Below are positions 15,690-25,447 of a stretch of 64,000 nucleotides of DNA, piece after piece. The DNA is taken from positions 20,314 to 84,313 of the IMG/VR virus record IMGVR_UViG_3300028581_000028, one strand, 5' to 3'. The notes under the pieces were generated by a model. It was not told where the DNA came from, made no database searches, and worked only from the letters and a program-made list of their open reading frames with translations. The position numbers and the translations under genes are program-made. Each line of letters opens with the position of its first letter. The first letter of the stretch is position 1. This DNA is from a virus.

Positions 15690-18600
15690 TTATAATGATT
15701 TTAATTTAATTATAAAGTCTTGTGCGGTGTCCCAATTTAAAGGAATTTTCACTTTTTCCCGTTCCTCTTTGCTGGATGTTTTTACTTGCTTATCATCGCC
15801 ATTATCATCGCCATCTTCATCGCTTGGTTTAGAGGCTTTATCAATGTTTTCGGCAATAACTTGACCAGCATAATAGGAGTCAACCAGTCCGATTGCATAA
15901 CTTGGCGACACCCCAATGGTTTCTTGGGCTAAAGATTCGATGCCAATATAATCATCACCCAGCTCTTTAACCTTATTTATAAAATCAATTTTAACCGCTT
16001 CGTCCCCAATAGTATTAAGGATGTTTACTACCGCTTTCCTTTCGGTAATATTTGCTGGTACTAAATTAAATAAGCTACATTGTATAACAGATAAAGCGAA
16101 CCTTAACGATATCATCCCATATTCGTTTTCTGGCACTTCTCTAAAGCTGTTATCGATATAATCTGGGGGAGTATTTTCTCCAAATGGTAATAATGGGTAG
16201 TAGTCGTAAATTCCCTCTTCTGATTTTTGTTCATCCTTAAACTCGTACATATCCCTACCCTTGTAGATAATATAGTCGTTATCGCCATCTTTTGATTTAA
16301 TTTCCATTAACACCTTAAACTCAGCATTAAAATAGTTTAGCAAAGACTTAAGTTGTTGTGTTGATGTGGAATCTATATTAAAGGTCAAAAATTTCATTTT
16401 AAAGAAATATTTTGGCGATCCAGCAGATAACATATCAACGGTGCGGTAAATTAACTTACCCTTTTTACCGATTATATTTTCAATTGCCTCAGATATTTCG
16501 GTTGTGAGATAATCAGACAAGTATAATTTATTGGGCTTTTTTAATTCTTTGTCTTTTCCTACTGTATAAATCCCAGTACAGAGGTTAAAACTTATTGCAC
16601 CATTTTCATCTCTTAAAAAGCCTTCGTTTTTAGATGGCAACCATATCCATTTTAGTTTTTCAATCGCCATTAACTGCTCTATAAATCTTTCGCTGTTTAT
16701 AGCCCCGAAAACTGGAGTAAATCCATCGGACACCTCAATATATTTACCCATCCATAACTTGATCCCAGTTTCAACCGTACCAGCAATGGTCGAGTATTTA
16801 ATTAGCCTCTTTTTACGTTTATAATTTGCGTTACCGCTAAACATATCTCCAGTAACCTCAAATGCTTTAAATAGCTCCCCAGTAAGTACTCGCATCCTAT
16901 CTCTTTCGTCTGACTTCTGGATTTCCCAAGCCTTTGCCATTGCATCTTCCTTCTGCGATATGCTTCCGCCCATTATCCAGTCGATAATATTTTGGTACTG
17001 GGAAGTTAGAGTCATTTTTAAATGAGGTCGTATTTTAGACAAGGATGCGATTTCAATCTCAAGGTTCATTGGCGAAAACTTGTTATCACTTTTACTTAGC
17101 GATTTAATACCAACAACAACTCCAACCCCGTACTGAATACTTTTTCGTTTAGTGTCCGACTCCCAAGCCCCATCCTCAAGAATATCAATATCAAAAGGCA
17201 CTTGTACTGGTCTGTTTGGGTAGAACCAGATCAGCGTATTTTTTATTTTCGCAAATTTCAATGTTGCTTTACTTACCGCATCGGCAATTAATTGGCGATG
17301 ATTGGCGATAATCTCTTGTTTTTCATCATCTGATTCTGCGTTGGATGTATCAGCCTCTCCAAAAGATTTGGCTATACTAATCAACCTTTCGTCAACGTAT
17401 TTGCCAAAATCGTAAATTAAATTATTATGATTTGCCCTATGATCTTTCGATCCAGCGATCAAATCTTTTGCGTCACTAAGCTCCTCTTTACTGTATGGTT
17501 TGCCTTTAGGGGTTACCCATTTATCCTCAATAAATACAGACTTAGTAAATTGATTTTCGTTATTGCCTCTGAATAAAACTTTTTTGTTTCTGGTCGATGC
17601 GTTAATATCTTCCATCGATGTTTCCAAATCCCAATCATCCGCCTCAATAAAGCGTTTTTTAAGTTTTACATAATAAGCGTTCATCCTATCGTAAAAACTC
17701 TCTTGATTGGCTATTTTCTTTGTTTCATCTTTTTCGTTAAGATCTCCGCAAGGCAATTTCTCCAGTTCACGCAAGTAATTTTCAAACTTTTTATCTTTAC
17801 TTCCGCCCTTTTCATACCAGTCGTTATTTTCATCCAGTATAGCTTTATAGCCCTCGTTACCAGCTTCCTCTAAAAACTCGATTAATGCTATGTAACCGTA
17901 TTTATTTGCCATATCCTCAATCTCGTTGCCCTCAATATCGAGTATTTGAGATGCCTTCTCGGATTGTCTTACGTTCCCAGTAGTATTTGCGTCCAATGAC
18001 CGCAGTTTTCTACGCAACATCATCAGCTTTCTAATCTCGCTTGGGATCGTTGATACAACGTACATATAGGATGGGTTGTTTACTTGACCAGTTCTATTGA
18101 TCCTACCCCATTTTTGCACTTCGGTAGCTACATCAAGCTCAACTTGATGAATTACCATTACTCTTGGTCTTTTATCGATATAATCAAGCTTCGAGTGAAG
18201 TGATATCCCAGTACTTCCAGCAGTATTTAAAATAATAACATCGGATTTTCCAGCGTTAAACCTTGCGGTTTTATCTGTAGCCGATTCCTTTTTAATCGAA
18301 ACTATCTCAAAACGTCCATCTGGATCGGGTATTGTTTTATTACCATCAGCATCAACGAGCTTTAATGGGATTATCGCCATACTTCGTTTTGTCACCTCCT
18401 CAACGATAAACTTCTTTTCTTTGGTGTATTTATCGTCCCAGCTTTCACGGTAGGCATTTTCTATTTTTTGCACCATCGCATCAAGCGGTGATAACGGTAA
18501 ACCAGATGTTGCCCTTTTCATTTGTGCTACCTTTTCGGCATACAAAACTCCGTTATCAGCGTAGTCTTCATCTTTAATGATTGCCCGTGCTATAACGATC

Positions 18601-20294
18601 TCTTTTCGTGCAGTGTTTACTGGCTTAAATGTAAGTTTACCGCCATTTAAACTCTCAATAATATTGATAAGTGTTTTTGCGTAGTCGTTATCTTGTTTTG
18701 ATATAATATCCCCGATTTTATATCCCAGAGTTTTAAGCCCAGCCTCTGCAGTATTTCTTACCGCAACTACTGGCTTGTAGTTTGTGTGCATCTGGTACTT
18801 GCGATTCCCCTCTTGGCAATCGATCATTATCGGGTTGCCCTTTTCGTCTTCACGCTTTCTCATAACATCAATAACAGTATCGGCAACAAACTCCGTTTTG
18901 ATCGCAAACAATAAGTTTTCAATCCATTGGAATCTGTTTTTAAGGATGTTGGTCGTGTTAAACGTGAAAGTATAGTTGTTTTTATTTCTTTCGTACCATT
19001 TTGCCTTTTGATCCTCTTTGGTTGGCTTTGTATCCCATTTTTTTACAAGCTCTACCTTGTGTTCTAAGCAATATCTTTCTAAGGCATTGCTTACCGCTTT
19101 TTTGTATAGTTTGCTATTGGCAAAGCTATCGATTACGTTATACAATGCCATAATATCATCGTACATCGCAAAGTCTTTTGGCTTATCGGATAAAGGCATA
19201 TAACGATAATCGACCTTTAACGTAGATAAATCCCTTCCTCTTCTGATCATCTGCCCAGATTTAACAAGCAAGGATGCGATATATTCTTGTATAGCCTCAC
19301 CATTTTCGGCAACCGCATCAGTAATTGTTTGAGGTCTGATTTTACTATCTGCGATATCGGTCTTTGGGATATATAACATCATTGATTTCGGCACTTTCGC
19401 ATAAGTAGCCGATGCGAACATAACTCCGCTTGATAATGCTATAAGTTCAGATAAGTTAATGGCAATATTTCCATCCCCAGCACCTTTGTGACTTTCGTCC
19501 AGTACAAAAATACTGTTAGGGGCGAGTGCCTTTAACATTTCATATTTTGCAATTGCGTTGGTGTTTTTTGGGTTGTCAACGTCTTGCGATAACTGGCTAT
19601 AAGTAAGTAAAATGATATCGAAATCTTTTGGCATCTCGTTCTTTTTACAAAACTCAACCGTTTTTTTGGTGTCGAAAGGTTCAAATAAGGTTATTGTTTG
19701 CTCCCCTATTGTTTTTTGTACGATGCCATCATCGTTAAAAATAAACGGGTTTGGTAACTCGTTATCGCTTTCTGCTGGTGCGATTCCGCTAAAGCCTCCA
19801 ATATCCCAAAAGTCTCTATAAATATCAGAAAATAAATGCGATCCAATAGTCATAAATATTGGGTTTTTTTTGATATGGTACGCATATCTAAGGATTCCAG
19901 CGACCACTCTTCCCTTGCCAATTCCAGCCATATCACCTAAGATAAAGCCTTTTCCGTTCTCGATCTGGGTTATTGCCAGAGCTATTGCGTCCACTTGTTC
20001 AGATGAAAAGGCTTGGCACACCATAATACGTGAGTTATAGCCTAATTTAACCCTCACAAATTCTGCAGTATCAATACCGTTGCCTCTGAATTTATTTAAT
20101 GCTTCTACGGTCTCGTAGGATAATTTTGCTGGGATAACCGCACCAATTGGGATACAAGATGATGCCGATTGATAAGGCATATAGTTACGGTCTTCTTTTA
20201 CCGCCTTCAGAATATCTTTGGCTTGGTTTTGATCGCCTTCCATTATTTCTGTTCCCTCTTTAGAGGTTGTCATAGTTCCTTTAATGTCTGCCAT
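15690..20294 (-). CDS. Strawberry-notch-like superfamily 2 helicase
   Basis: A 1534-aa helicase-like protein. GDMAGIGKGR at about 120-129 is the Walker A variant of Strawberry-notch proteins. The DEAH-equivalent reads DESH at 266-269, motif III is SATY near 296, motif V TAGSTGISLH at 691-700, and motif VI EVQKWGRINRTGQ at 725-737. The C-terminal 700 residues include the typical Strawberry-notch region and an acidic, Lys-rich tail. Such proteins are common in giant phages and conjugative elements and are thought to remodel host chromatin or transcription early in infection. It is followed two bases later by the 622-aa gene's stop and precedes the MoxR gene. Confidence 0.85.
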   Translation of the reverse strand: MADIKGTMTTSKEGTEIMEGDQNQAKDILKAVKEDRNYMPYQSASSCIPIGAVIPAKLSYETVEALNKFRGNGIDTAEFVRVKLGYNSRIMVCQAFSSEQVDAIALAITQIENGKGFILGDMAGIGKGRVVAGILRYAYHIKKNPIFMTIGSHLFSDIYRDFWDIGGFSGIAPAESDNELPNPFIFNDDGIVQKTIGEQTITLFEPFDTKKTVEFCKKNEMPKDFDIILLTYSQLSQDVDNPKNTNAIAKYEMLKALAPNSIFVLDESHKGAGDGNIAINLSELIALSSGVMFASATYAKVPKSMMLYIPKTDIADSKIRPQTITDAVAENGEAIQEYIASLLVKSGQMIRRGRDLSTLKVDYRYMPLSDKPKDFAMYDDIMALYNVIDSFANSKLYKKAVSNALERYCLEHKVELVKKWDTKPTKEDQKAKWYERNKNNYTFTFNTTNILKNRFQWIENLLFAIKTEFVADTVIDVMRKREDEKGNPIMIDCQEGNRKYQMHTNYKPVVAVRNTAEAGLKTLGYKIGDIISKQDNDYAKTLINIIESLNGGKLTFKPVNTARKEIVIARAIIKDEDYADNGVLYAEKVAQMKRATSGLPLSPLDAMVQKIENAYRESWDDKYTKEKKFIVEEVTKRSMAIIPLKLVDADGNKTIPDPDGRFEIVSIKKESATDKTARFNAGKSDVIILNTAGSTGISLHSKLDYIDKRPRVMVIHQVELDVATEVQKWGRINRTGQVNNPSYMYVVSTIPSEIRKLMMLRRKLRSLDANTTGNVRQSEKASQILDIEGNEIEDMANKYGYIALIEFLEEAGNEGYKAILDENNDWYEKGGSKDKKFENYLRELEKLPCGDLNEKDETKKIANQESFYDRMNAYYVKLKKRFIEADDWDLETSMEDINASTRNKKVLFRGNNENQFTKSVFIEDKWVTPKGKPYSKEELSDAKDLIAGSKDHRANHNNLIYDFGKYVDERLISIAKSFGEADTSNAESDDEKQEIIANHRQLIADAVSKATLKFAKIKNTLIWFYPNRPVQVPFDIDILEDGAWESDTKRKSIQYGVGVVVGIKSLSKSDNKFSPMNLEIEIASLSKIRPHLKMTLTSQYQNIIDWIMGGSISQKEDAMAKAWEIQKSDERDRMRVLTGELFKAFEVTGDMFSGNANYKRKKRLIKYSTIAGTVETGIKLWMGKYIEVSDGFTPVFGAINSERFIEQLMAIEKLKWIWLPSKNEGFLRDENGAISFNLCTGIYTVGKDKELKKPNKLYLSDYLTTEISEAIENIIGKKGKLIYRTVDMLSAGSPKYFFKMKFLTFNIDSTSTQQLKSLLNYFNAEFKVLMEIKSKDGDNDYIIYKGRDMYEFKDEQKSEEGIYDYYPLLPFGENTPPDYIDNSFREVPENEYGMISLRFALSVIQCSLFNLVPANITERKAVVNILNTIGDEAVKIDFINKVKELGDDYIGIESLAQETIGVSPSYAIGLVDSYYAGQVIAENIDKASKPSDEDGDDNGDDKQVKTSSKEEREKVKIPLNWDTAQDFIIKLKSL

Positions 20295-20295
20295 T

Positions 20296-22164
20296 TTATA
20301 ATGTGTTATCTTCGACTATGTTAAATAATTGTTCAAGTATCTCCTCCAGCGTACTACAGTAAGTTAAATTTACCGCATCGGATACAGATACTTTTGATGT
20401 TTTTGGATCATTTACTTTTGATGCGTCTTGAGTTATTTTATCCCTAAACGCAGTAACCCTTTTTTCAATTCTTGCAGACCAAGTTTGGTATGCTGAATGA
20501 TTAACAATAAAATCTTTTATCTTTTCCGTGCTGGTGCTTGTTATTGTTTCGCCAAGATACGTTTCTGTTAAGTTATTAAACTCATCATAAAACTCTTGCT
20601 CAAAATCAACATCCTCCACGTTGCGTCCACTTTTTATAATATTAGCACGGATTTCGTTTTTGAAGTTTTCTATTGCCCTCTCAATCCTTTTCTCGAAAAT
20701 GTTTTCGAGTTTTGGGAAGCTAAGTGCAAAATCATCCCCAGCAACGATAATTCCGTTTAACTCTTCAGCGTTAAAACCGCCAAGTATATAATCACCGCCA
20801 CTTTTGAATATATCGGGGTTAAAAAAGATTTCAGTCTTATTCATATCTTCGACTTTTTCAATATTTACATAATGTTTATTATCAATGAGGTCAAGACGTT
20901 TTTCGTTATCGTGATTACATACTTTGCAAGTATGTGTATCCTCGTTTGCCTTAAGCCATTTATGACCGCATTTAGCACAAGTAACTCTGCCACCAAGCTC
21001 CATTTTTTGCTCCGCCCTACGTTGTTCGCTAATGGCTATTGCAAGGGCTTGTTTGCGATCAGTTACCAGTTGTCCGCTTGAGCTTCTTAATCTGCCTTCC
21101 TTAAACTCGTGCATAACGGTAGCTATTTTGCCACCATCTTTAAAACCTTCAACTTCTGCCAGTTTTGTGTAATAATGTTCATCCTTTTCCAGATGTTCAA
21201 CCGCAACGTGTTTAGGTGCTTCCTTTGGGGTTATTTCGTGGCTATATAGTTTACGGAATGTTTTATCGTGTTCGTGTTCCTCGTTGATGCCCATTGCCAG
21301 TTCTTTCTTTGGGTAAGATTTAACGGGTACTTTGCCACCTTTTTTTAGTGTATTTAAAGGATCGTGGATATACTCATCCATTTCCCATAAATCCCAGTTA
21401 TCGCCATTTTTAATTGCAAAATAATGTCCAAGTCCATCATCGTACTCAAGTTGGAGTACAATATCTTGATATTTACCAGCACTATCACCCAACCCTACAA
21501 TTTTATATTTCTCGCCATCAATTTTTATAAGACCACCCTTTTTCATCTCCGTGATATTATTATCGCCAATGTGTTTATCGATAACATCTTTCATATATCC
21601 GAAGCCATTTTCAACTTTGTTAAGCCATTTAAGATCGGCAATAATGCGTTCAATTTTATCGTCCTCTTTATGCCTCAACCCAAATGTTTGCCATTTTACA
21701 TAGAACCAGTTTTCTTTAGGTAGCCAGTACCCTCTTTTAATAACCCTTTCAAGATTTTCAAAAGCCTCGTTATTATAAGCGTTACTGCCCAATGCCCATA
21801 CATCTGGGTGTTGATCTTTAATTTTTTTTGCGTAGTTGTAAATTAACTTTGATGGGACATTATTGGGATTAAACTGTATTGTACGACCACCTTTTTTGTA
21901 CTCATCGGCATCCGCCATAACTTCGTCTGGGGGCAGTATAGGAACTCCGTTACCAGCCGATTGATTTATTTTAGATAATTCTTTCCAATGTTTTTTACTG
22001 GCTTCTCTATTTATAATAACCTCACCGCCCTCCAGTTCTACTATTTGCTTGGTATCGGTTACGATTGCTTTTATTCCACCGAGATGCTTACCATCTTTAT
22101 CGTAATGGCGTTTGCCTTTCAGAGTGCCACCTTTTTTTCCGTTGCTTGTTTGTTTGACCGCCAT
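20296..22164 (-). CDS. multidomain protein with DUF5661-, DUF6496-like modules and a zinc ribbon
   Basis: A 622-aa protein, first gene after the promoter at 22193-22223. Residues 30-70 (LEGGEVIINREASKKHWKEL) form a short module seen in large phage proteins. Residues 286-338 (KKELAMGINEEHEHD ... VEHLEKDEHYYTKL) look like DUF5661. Residues 350-390 (EGRLRSSSGQLVTDRKQALAIAIS) look like DUF6496. A zinc ribbon uses C396, C399, C413 and C416. KKGG motifs separate the parts. The last 180 residues are helical. This mosaic of small modules is typical of polyvalent or carrier proteins. No enzyme site is visible. Confidence 0.65.
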   Translation of the reverse strand: MAVKQTSNGKKGGTLKGKRHYDKDGKHLGGIKAIVTDTKQIVELEGGEVIINREASKKHWKELSKINQSAGNGVPILPPDEVMADADEYKKGGRTIQFNPNNVPSKLIYNYAKKIKDQHPDVWALGSNAYNNEAFENLERVIKRGYWLPKENWFYVKWQTFGLRHKEDDKIERIIADLKWLNKVENGFGYMKDVIDKHIGDNNITEMKKGGLIKIDGEKYKIVGLGDSAGKYQDIVLQLEYDDGLGHYFAIKNGDNWDLWEMDEYIHDPLNTLKKGGKVPVKSYPKKELAMGINEEHEHDKTFRKLYSHEITPKEAPKHVAVEHLEKDEHYYTKLAEVEGFKDGGKIATVMHEFKEGRLRSSSGQLVTDRKQALAIAISEQRRAEQKMELGGRVTCAKCGHKWLKANEDTHTCKVCNHDNEKRLDLIDNKHYVNIEKVEDMNKTEIFFNPDIFKSGGDYILGGFNAEELNGIIVAGDDFALSFPKLENIFEKRIERAIENFKNEIRANIIKSGRNVEDVDFEQEFYDEFNNLTETYLGETITSTSTEKIKDFIVNHSAYQTWSARIEKRVTAFRDKITQDASKVNDPKTSKVSVSDAVNLTYCSTLEEILEQLFNIVEDNTL

Positions 22165-22192
22165 CTAATCCGATTTTAAGTTCGGTAAGGAA

Positions 22193-22223
22193 CAAAAATA
22201 ATTACAAAGAACAACGAAAGCAA
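22193..22223 (-). promoter_or_regulatory. leftward promoter of the long operon
   Basis: On the minus strand TTG (GTTGC) is followed after 20 bases by TATTTTTG, an exact TAnnTTTG. The start of the 622-aa gene lies 29 bases beyond the -7 box. Unlike the other strong promoters it lacks the overlapping TTG/CAA dyad. Confidence 0.65.
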
Positions 22224-22258
22224 CTGAATTGCAATATTTATTCAATCGCTTATATGTT

Positions 22259-22272
22259 TGTGCAATTGCACA
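22259..22272. promoter_or_regulatory. perfect 14-base palindrome
   Basis: TGTGCAATTGCACA is a perfect palindrome lying 36 bases upstream of the operon promoter. Its left part overlaps a plus-strand TATGTTTG at 22253-22260. It is a likely protein-binding site in the 182-base gap 22165-22346, which otherwise contains no gene. Confidence 0.45.
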
Positions 22273-22346
22273 TTAATATAATTTATAGGGCTACAATATC
22301 AGTATAAGTAACGGTTTAAACTTGTTTTTTATTTTCATTAAAAAGT

Positions 22347-22532
22347 TTAATTGTAAATATTAAATAATACTTTCCACCAGACAACTCGTTCAATCGAATA
22401 TGATTTACAATTACATTTATCACACTCTTGGGGTGCGTGAGTGATTGGTTTAATATGATAAAACCAATCGCAGTGACATCTTCCGCACCCGTGTTTTATC
22501 CCTTTTTGCCATCTTCTGAAAAGTTTTCTCAT
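22347..22532 (-). CDS. small cysteine-rich protein, possible zinc finger
   Basis: A 61-aa protein with CGRCHCDW at about residues 16-23 and CDKCNCK at about 37-43, a spacing suited to one zinc ion. It is basic at the N-terminus and aromatic at the C-terminus. Not assigned to a family. Confidence 0.5.
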   Translation of the reverse strand: MRKLFRRWQKGIKHGCGRCHCDWFYHIKPITHAPQECDKCNCKSYSIERVVWWKVLFNIYN

Positions 22533-22535
22533 TGT

Positions 22536-23078
22536 TTAAATCTCCATTGGTTCACTCCATAATTTACGCAGTTCCTCGTACTCGCTTTCAGATAAATCGA
22601 TTTCTATTGAAGACTGTTTTTCATTCCATTTAACATCTGGATGTACACTACGATAAAGCCTTATTTTACCATTTGTAATTGCAACCATCCCATCTCTAAT
22701 TATACAGTTAAAATTACTTTGATTAAACTGAAACTTGTAAGTATAACGTGAATTGCGGTTAATTGGGATGTTATAATTTTCCTTAAATTGTTTAATTAAT
22801 TCTGTTTTTAAATACTCCTCATTATCGATATCTTTAACAAACGTGCCATCGCAAACCCTATCCAGCGAATAACACCCAGAGATCTCCTCAAACCAGCCCA
22901 CTGCTGAATGAGTCGATAATATACTCGCTTTATTGGATACGGTCACCGCTTTAATTTCACCGTTATCTAATTTAATATCAACTTTACACCCGATCCCATA
23001 AGTACCATTAAACACCCTAACTTGTTCCTCAAGTTCCGCTAATGTTTTTTGCACGATTCCGTTATTTGTATTTTGCAT
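22536..23078 (-). CDS. hypothetical protein, 180 aa
   Basis: Not recognised. The first 30 residues are helical and the rest appears beta-rich, with a KVDIKLDNGEIKAVTVSNKA strand pair and a Trp near the end. It precedes the 61-aa zinc-finger-like gene by three bases. Confidence 0.5.
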   Translation of the reverse strand: MQNTNNGIVQKTLAELEEQVRVFNGTYGIGCKVDIKLDNGEIKAVTVSNKASILSTHSAVGWFEEISGCYSLDRVCDGTFVKDIDNEEYLKTELIKQFKENYNIPINRNSRYTYKFQFNQSNFNCIIRDGMVAITNGKIRLYRSVHPDVKWNEKQSSIEIDLSESEYEELRKLWSEPMEI

Positions 23079-23082
23079 ATTG

Positions 23083-23499
23083 TTAAGATGTTTTAGGTGA
23101 CTTGACCATATCTTGAGCTACTTTATTTTGCCAAAATGCTTTATCCTTAAATTTTCCGTTTCTTGTACACGATATAAACTCGTTGCCAAATTTATAAAAA
23201 CGCAAGTATTTTAACTCCCAGCAACCCGTTGGAGTTTCGAACTCCAGTATCCGCCATTTTCTTTCTCCCCCCGACTCCGTAAAAAGCCTTTCTATAATTG
23301 CCTTAACCTCCTCCAGCGTAAAAAAGTATTTTTTATCCTCTGGGTTAAACTCAAGTAATTCTTTGGGCATCTCGATATCGTGTGGGGTTGTTTCAGCCAA
23401 GCAATGAAAATCCCTTGTATCAACGTGAATTTGTGTTATTTTATCGCTGGTGTAGTCAACCTCATTGTGATTGATCCACTCTGGTTCTTTTTCTACCAT
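23083..23499 (-). CDS. hypothetical protein, 138 aa
   Basis: Not recognised. It contains a Tyr/Phe-rich central part and a basic C-terminus. It follows the 157-aa Cys-rich gene by two bases in the same operon. Confidence 0.5.
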   Translation of the reverse strand: MVEKEPEWINHNEVDYTSDKITQIHVDTRDFHCLAETTPHDIEMPKELLEFNPEDKKYFFTLEEVKAIIERLFTESGGERKWRILEFETPTGCWELKYLRFYKFGNEFISCTRNGKFKDKAFWQNKVAQDMVKSPKTS

Positions 23500-23501
23500 A
23501 A

Positions 23502-23975
23502 CTACTTTTTATCTATCTTTTTATTAAACGATTCTTTAAACTCTTTAAACGCAAGTAAGGGTACTTCAACCCAGCGATCTAATCGGGTATCAAGATCTTT
23601 TTCTATTGCCTCTAATATTGTTTGTTTTTGGGCATTTAGAGTTTTATCAATCACCTCCGCAATTTTAAAACATTGTACAATATTAACCCCCATTAATGCC
23701 TCTTGAAGTTCTTTGATTTGGATAATCTTTATCCGTTGGGCTTTTTGCACTTCATCCACCTCTATTACGTTTTTATTTTGCCAGAAGTCGCATACTATAC
23801 AGTTGCCATTATGAATAACACAAGCATCAGAATGGTTGAAATTTGGGCTTGTACAACATTTATCTCTGCCTAAAAAAGCATTACAAAAAAGAGAGTCTTT
23901 GTCGCCTTGCCAAGTAGTGCAGTCATTCAGACAATTATTACAAATAAATGTTTTATCGTTATCAGTTGTTTCCAT
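23502..23975 (-). CDS. cysteine-rich N-terminus with helical C-terminus
   Basis: A 157-aa protein. The first 65 residues hold eleven cysteines in CNNCLNDC, FC, CC, AC and CIVC patterns with a His, so one or two metal sites are likely. The remainder is a long helical, mixed-charge region. Function unknown. Confidence 0.5.
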   Translation of the reverse strand: METTDNDKTFICNNCLNDCTTWQGDKDSLFCNAFLGRDKCCTSPNFNHSDACVIHNGNCIVCDFWQNKNVIEVDEVQKAQRIKIIQIKELQEALMGVNIVQCFKIAEVIDKTLNAQKQTILEAIEKDLDTRLDRWVEVPLLAFKEFKESFNKKIDKK

Positions 23976-23987
23976 ATTATAGTTATT

Positions 23988-24293
23988 TTAAATTTTTTTC
24001 GCCCAGTACCCATCCCCTATTACATATATAATTTTGTCTGGGAAATGAATAACTTCTTCAATTAAAAAATATTTGCGAGTAAAAAATATAGAGTCATCAT
24101 CATTAAGCATTTCTTTTATTTTATCCCAAATCGGATAAGGGTTTATCGAATTAATTTTTTTTCTCAGTTTATTTATGGCTGTTTTTGTTACAAAAAGATG
24201 TTCTCTTTTACTTGGATTTGTAACGACTTCGTAATCGATGGCGATTGCTTCTATTAATTGCCAATCGGGATTTATACTTATTTGGGTTCTCAT
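23988..24293 (-). CDS. hypothetical protein, 101 aa
   Basis: Not recognised. It is mixed alpha/beta with many aromatic residues; the last strand reads KIIYVIGDGYW. It lies 12 bases before the Cys-rich gene. Confidence 0.45.
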   Translation of the reverse strand: MRTQISINPDWQLIEAIAIDYEVVTNPSKREHLFVTKTAINKLRKKINSINPYPIWDKIKEMLNDDDSIFFTRKYFLIEEVIHFPDKIIYVIGDGYWAKKI

Positions 24294-24299
24294 ATCGTT

Positions 24300-24440
24300 T
24301 TATTTACTAAATTCTTTAATTTTCAAAGCCTTGAAATGTGCAAGATAACCCTCTTCTTCTTTTAACCTTTCAGTCGCCTTTTTAAGCTCGGCTTCAACTT
24401 CCGCCACCCTTCTTTTTAGGTGTTTAACCCCAGCCTCCAT
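24300..24440 (-). CDS. 46-aa coiled-coil protein
   Basis: An open frame starting at the ATG at 24440, 15 bases after the in-frame stop of the upstream gene and ending six bases before the next start. The product is a charged helix (VAEVEAELKKATERLKEEE). The tight fit between the neighbours supports a real gene. Confidence 0.5.
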   Translation of the reverse strand: MEAGVKHLKRRVAEVEAELKKATERLKEEEGYLAHFKALKIKEFSK

Positions 24441-24455
24441 ATTCTCCAGCCCCTC

Positions 24456-24878
24456 TTATATTGCCTTTGCTCTGGTTTTAAAATATGTGTTATCGTACAT
24501 AAGATTACCATCGATATCCGTATTGGGATATCCGTATTTATCTGTAAACGTTTCAACAACTCCGTTATCGTTATAAGTATATACTGGCAATCGCTTTTCG
24601 ATCTCGTCTTGACCGTTGATAATATCGTGTATCTGCCCATTATCAATAAGCTCTTGGAGTTTATCCCAGATAAATAATAACTCCTCTGGCTTGTGTTCCG
24701 TAGCTAAACATTTTCTGCCTTGATTAAATGTATCCAAAGCGTATTTTAACCGAAGTGTTTTTTTGTCTACGCTAATTAATTTATGACACATCGGGCTTCC
24801 GACTGCAATGTAATCCTCGTTATTATTTACAGTATAGCCAGTATTATTGAGTAGTTTTTTTAATAGTCTTGCTTTCAT
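24456..24878 (-). CDS. hypothetical protein, 140 aa
   Basis: Not recognised. It begins with a basic segment (KARLLKKLLNNTGYTVN), then GSPMCHKLISVDKKTLRLKY, with a helical middle and an acidic, Asn-rich end. No motif. Confidence 0.45.
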   Translation of the reverse strand: MKARLLKKLLNNTGYTVNNNEDYIAVGSPMCHKLISVDKKTLRLKYALDTFNQGRKCLATEHKPEELLFIWDKLQELIDNGQIHDIINGQDEIEKRLPVYTYNDNGVVETFTDKYGYPNTDIDGNLMYDNTYFKTRAKAI

Positions 24879-24889
24879 TTCTATTTGTT

Positions 24890-25441
24890 TTAATTTAGGG
24901 ATGCCAACCAGACTGCGTGTTCGCTTACTTGCTTACTCAAGTCCAACTTATCATTGGTTAAACAAGCAACATAATATTTTCTGTATAAACTCAAAAACTC
25001 AAGTGCCGAATCAAACACTTTTTCGTCTTTTGTATGTAAGATAATGTACGCACATAGCCCAAGATAATATGGCTTCATATACGAAAAAACATAATACAAG
25101 TCTGGTGATTTTACATACTGCCCCATTGCCGATAACACTTTTTCGTCATTGTTATCTACACTCTTTTTATGGTCTGCTTGAATAAAATCCGCCATCCACT
25201 CCAACGGGTAAAAAACTGGCATCCCCCCAATCTGCTCCAAAAACTCATCGGGGAATCTGCTTCCATTTTCTCCGTAGTTATCGCTTGGGTTGTGATTCTT
25301 TTTTGCTATTTCTATTTTTTGCAAAAAATCGTTTTTAGCATCCCCATCTGGCATTTTATCAATATCTTTCAATGACATAAAGCCACCAGCGAATAGAAGT
25401 TTAGCCTTTCTGCTTTTTTTCGACATATATTCTTTTAACAT
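24890..25441 (-). CDS. hypothetical protein, 183 aa
   Basis: Not recognised. The start ATG at 25441 directly follows the AATAAGT leader. It has a basic N-terminal 15 residues and a largely helical body with a hydrophobic stretch YYLGLCAYIIL near residues 125-137. A soluble helical protein is likely. Confidence 0.5.
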   Translation of the reverse strand: MLKEYMSKKSRKAKLLFAGGFMSLKDIDKMPDGDAKNDFLQKIEIAKKNHNPSDNYGENGSRFPDEFLEQIGGMPVFYPLEWMADFIQADHKKSVDNNDEKVLSAMGQYVKSPDLYYVFSYMKPYYLGLCAYIILHTKDEKVFDSALEFLSLYRKYYVACLTNDKLDLSKQVSEHAVWLASLN

Positions 25442-25447
25442 ACTTAT

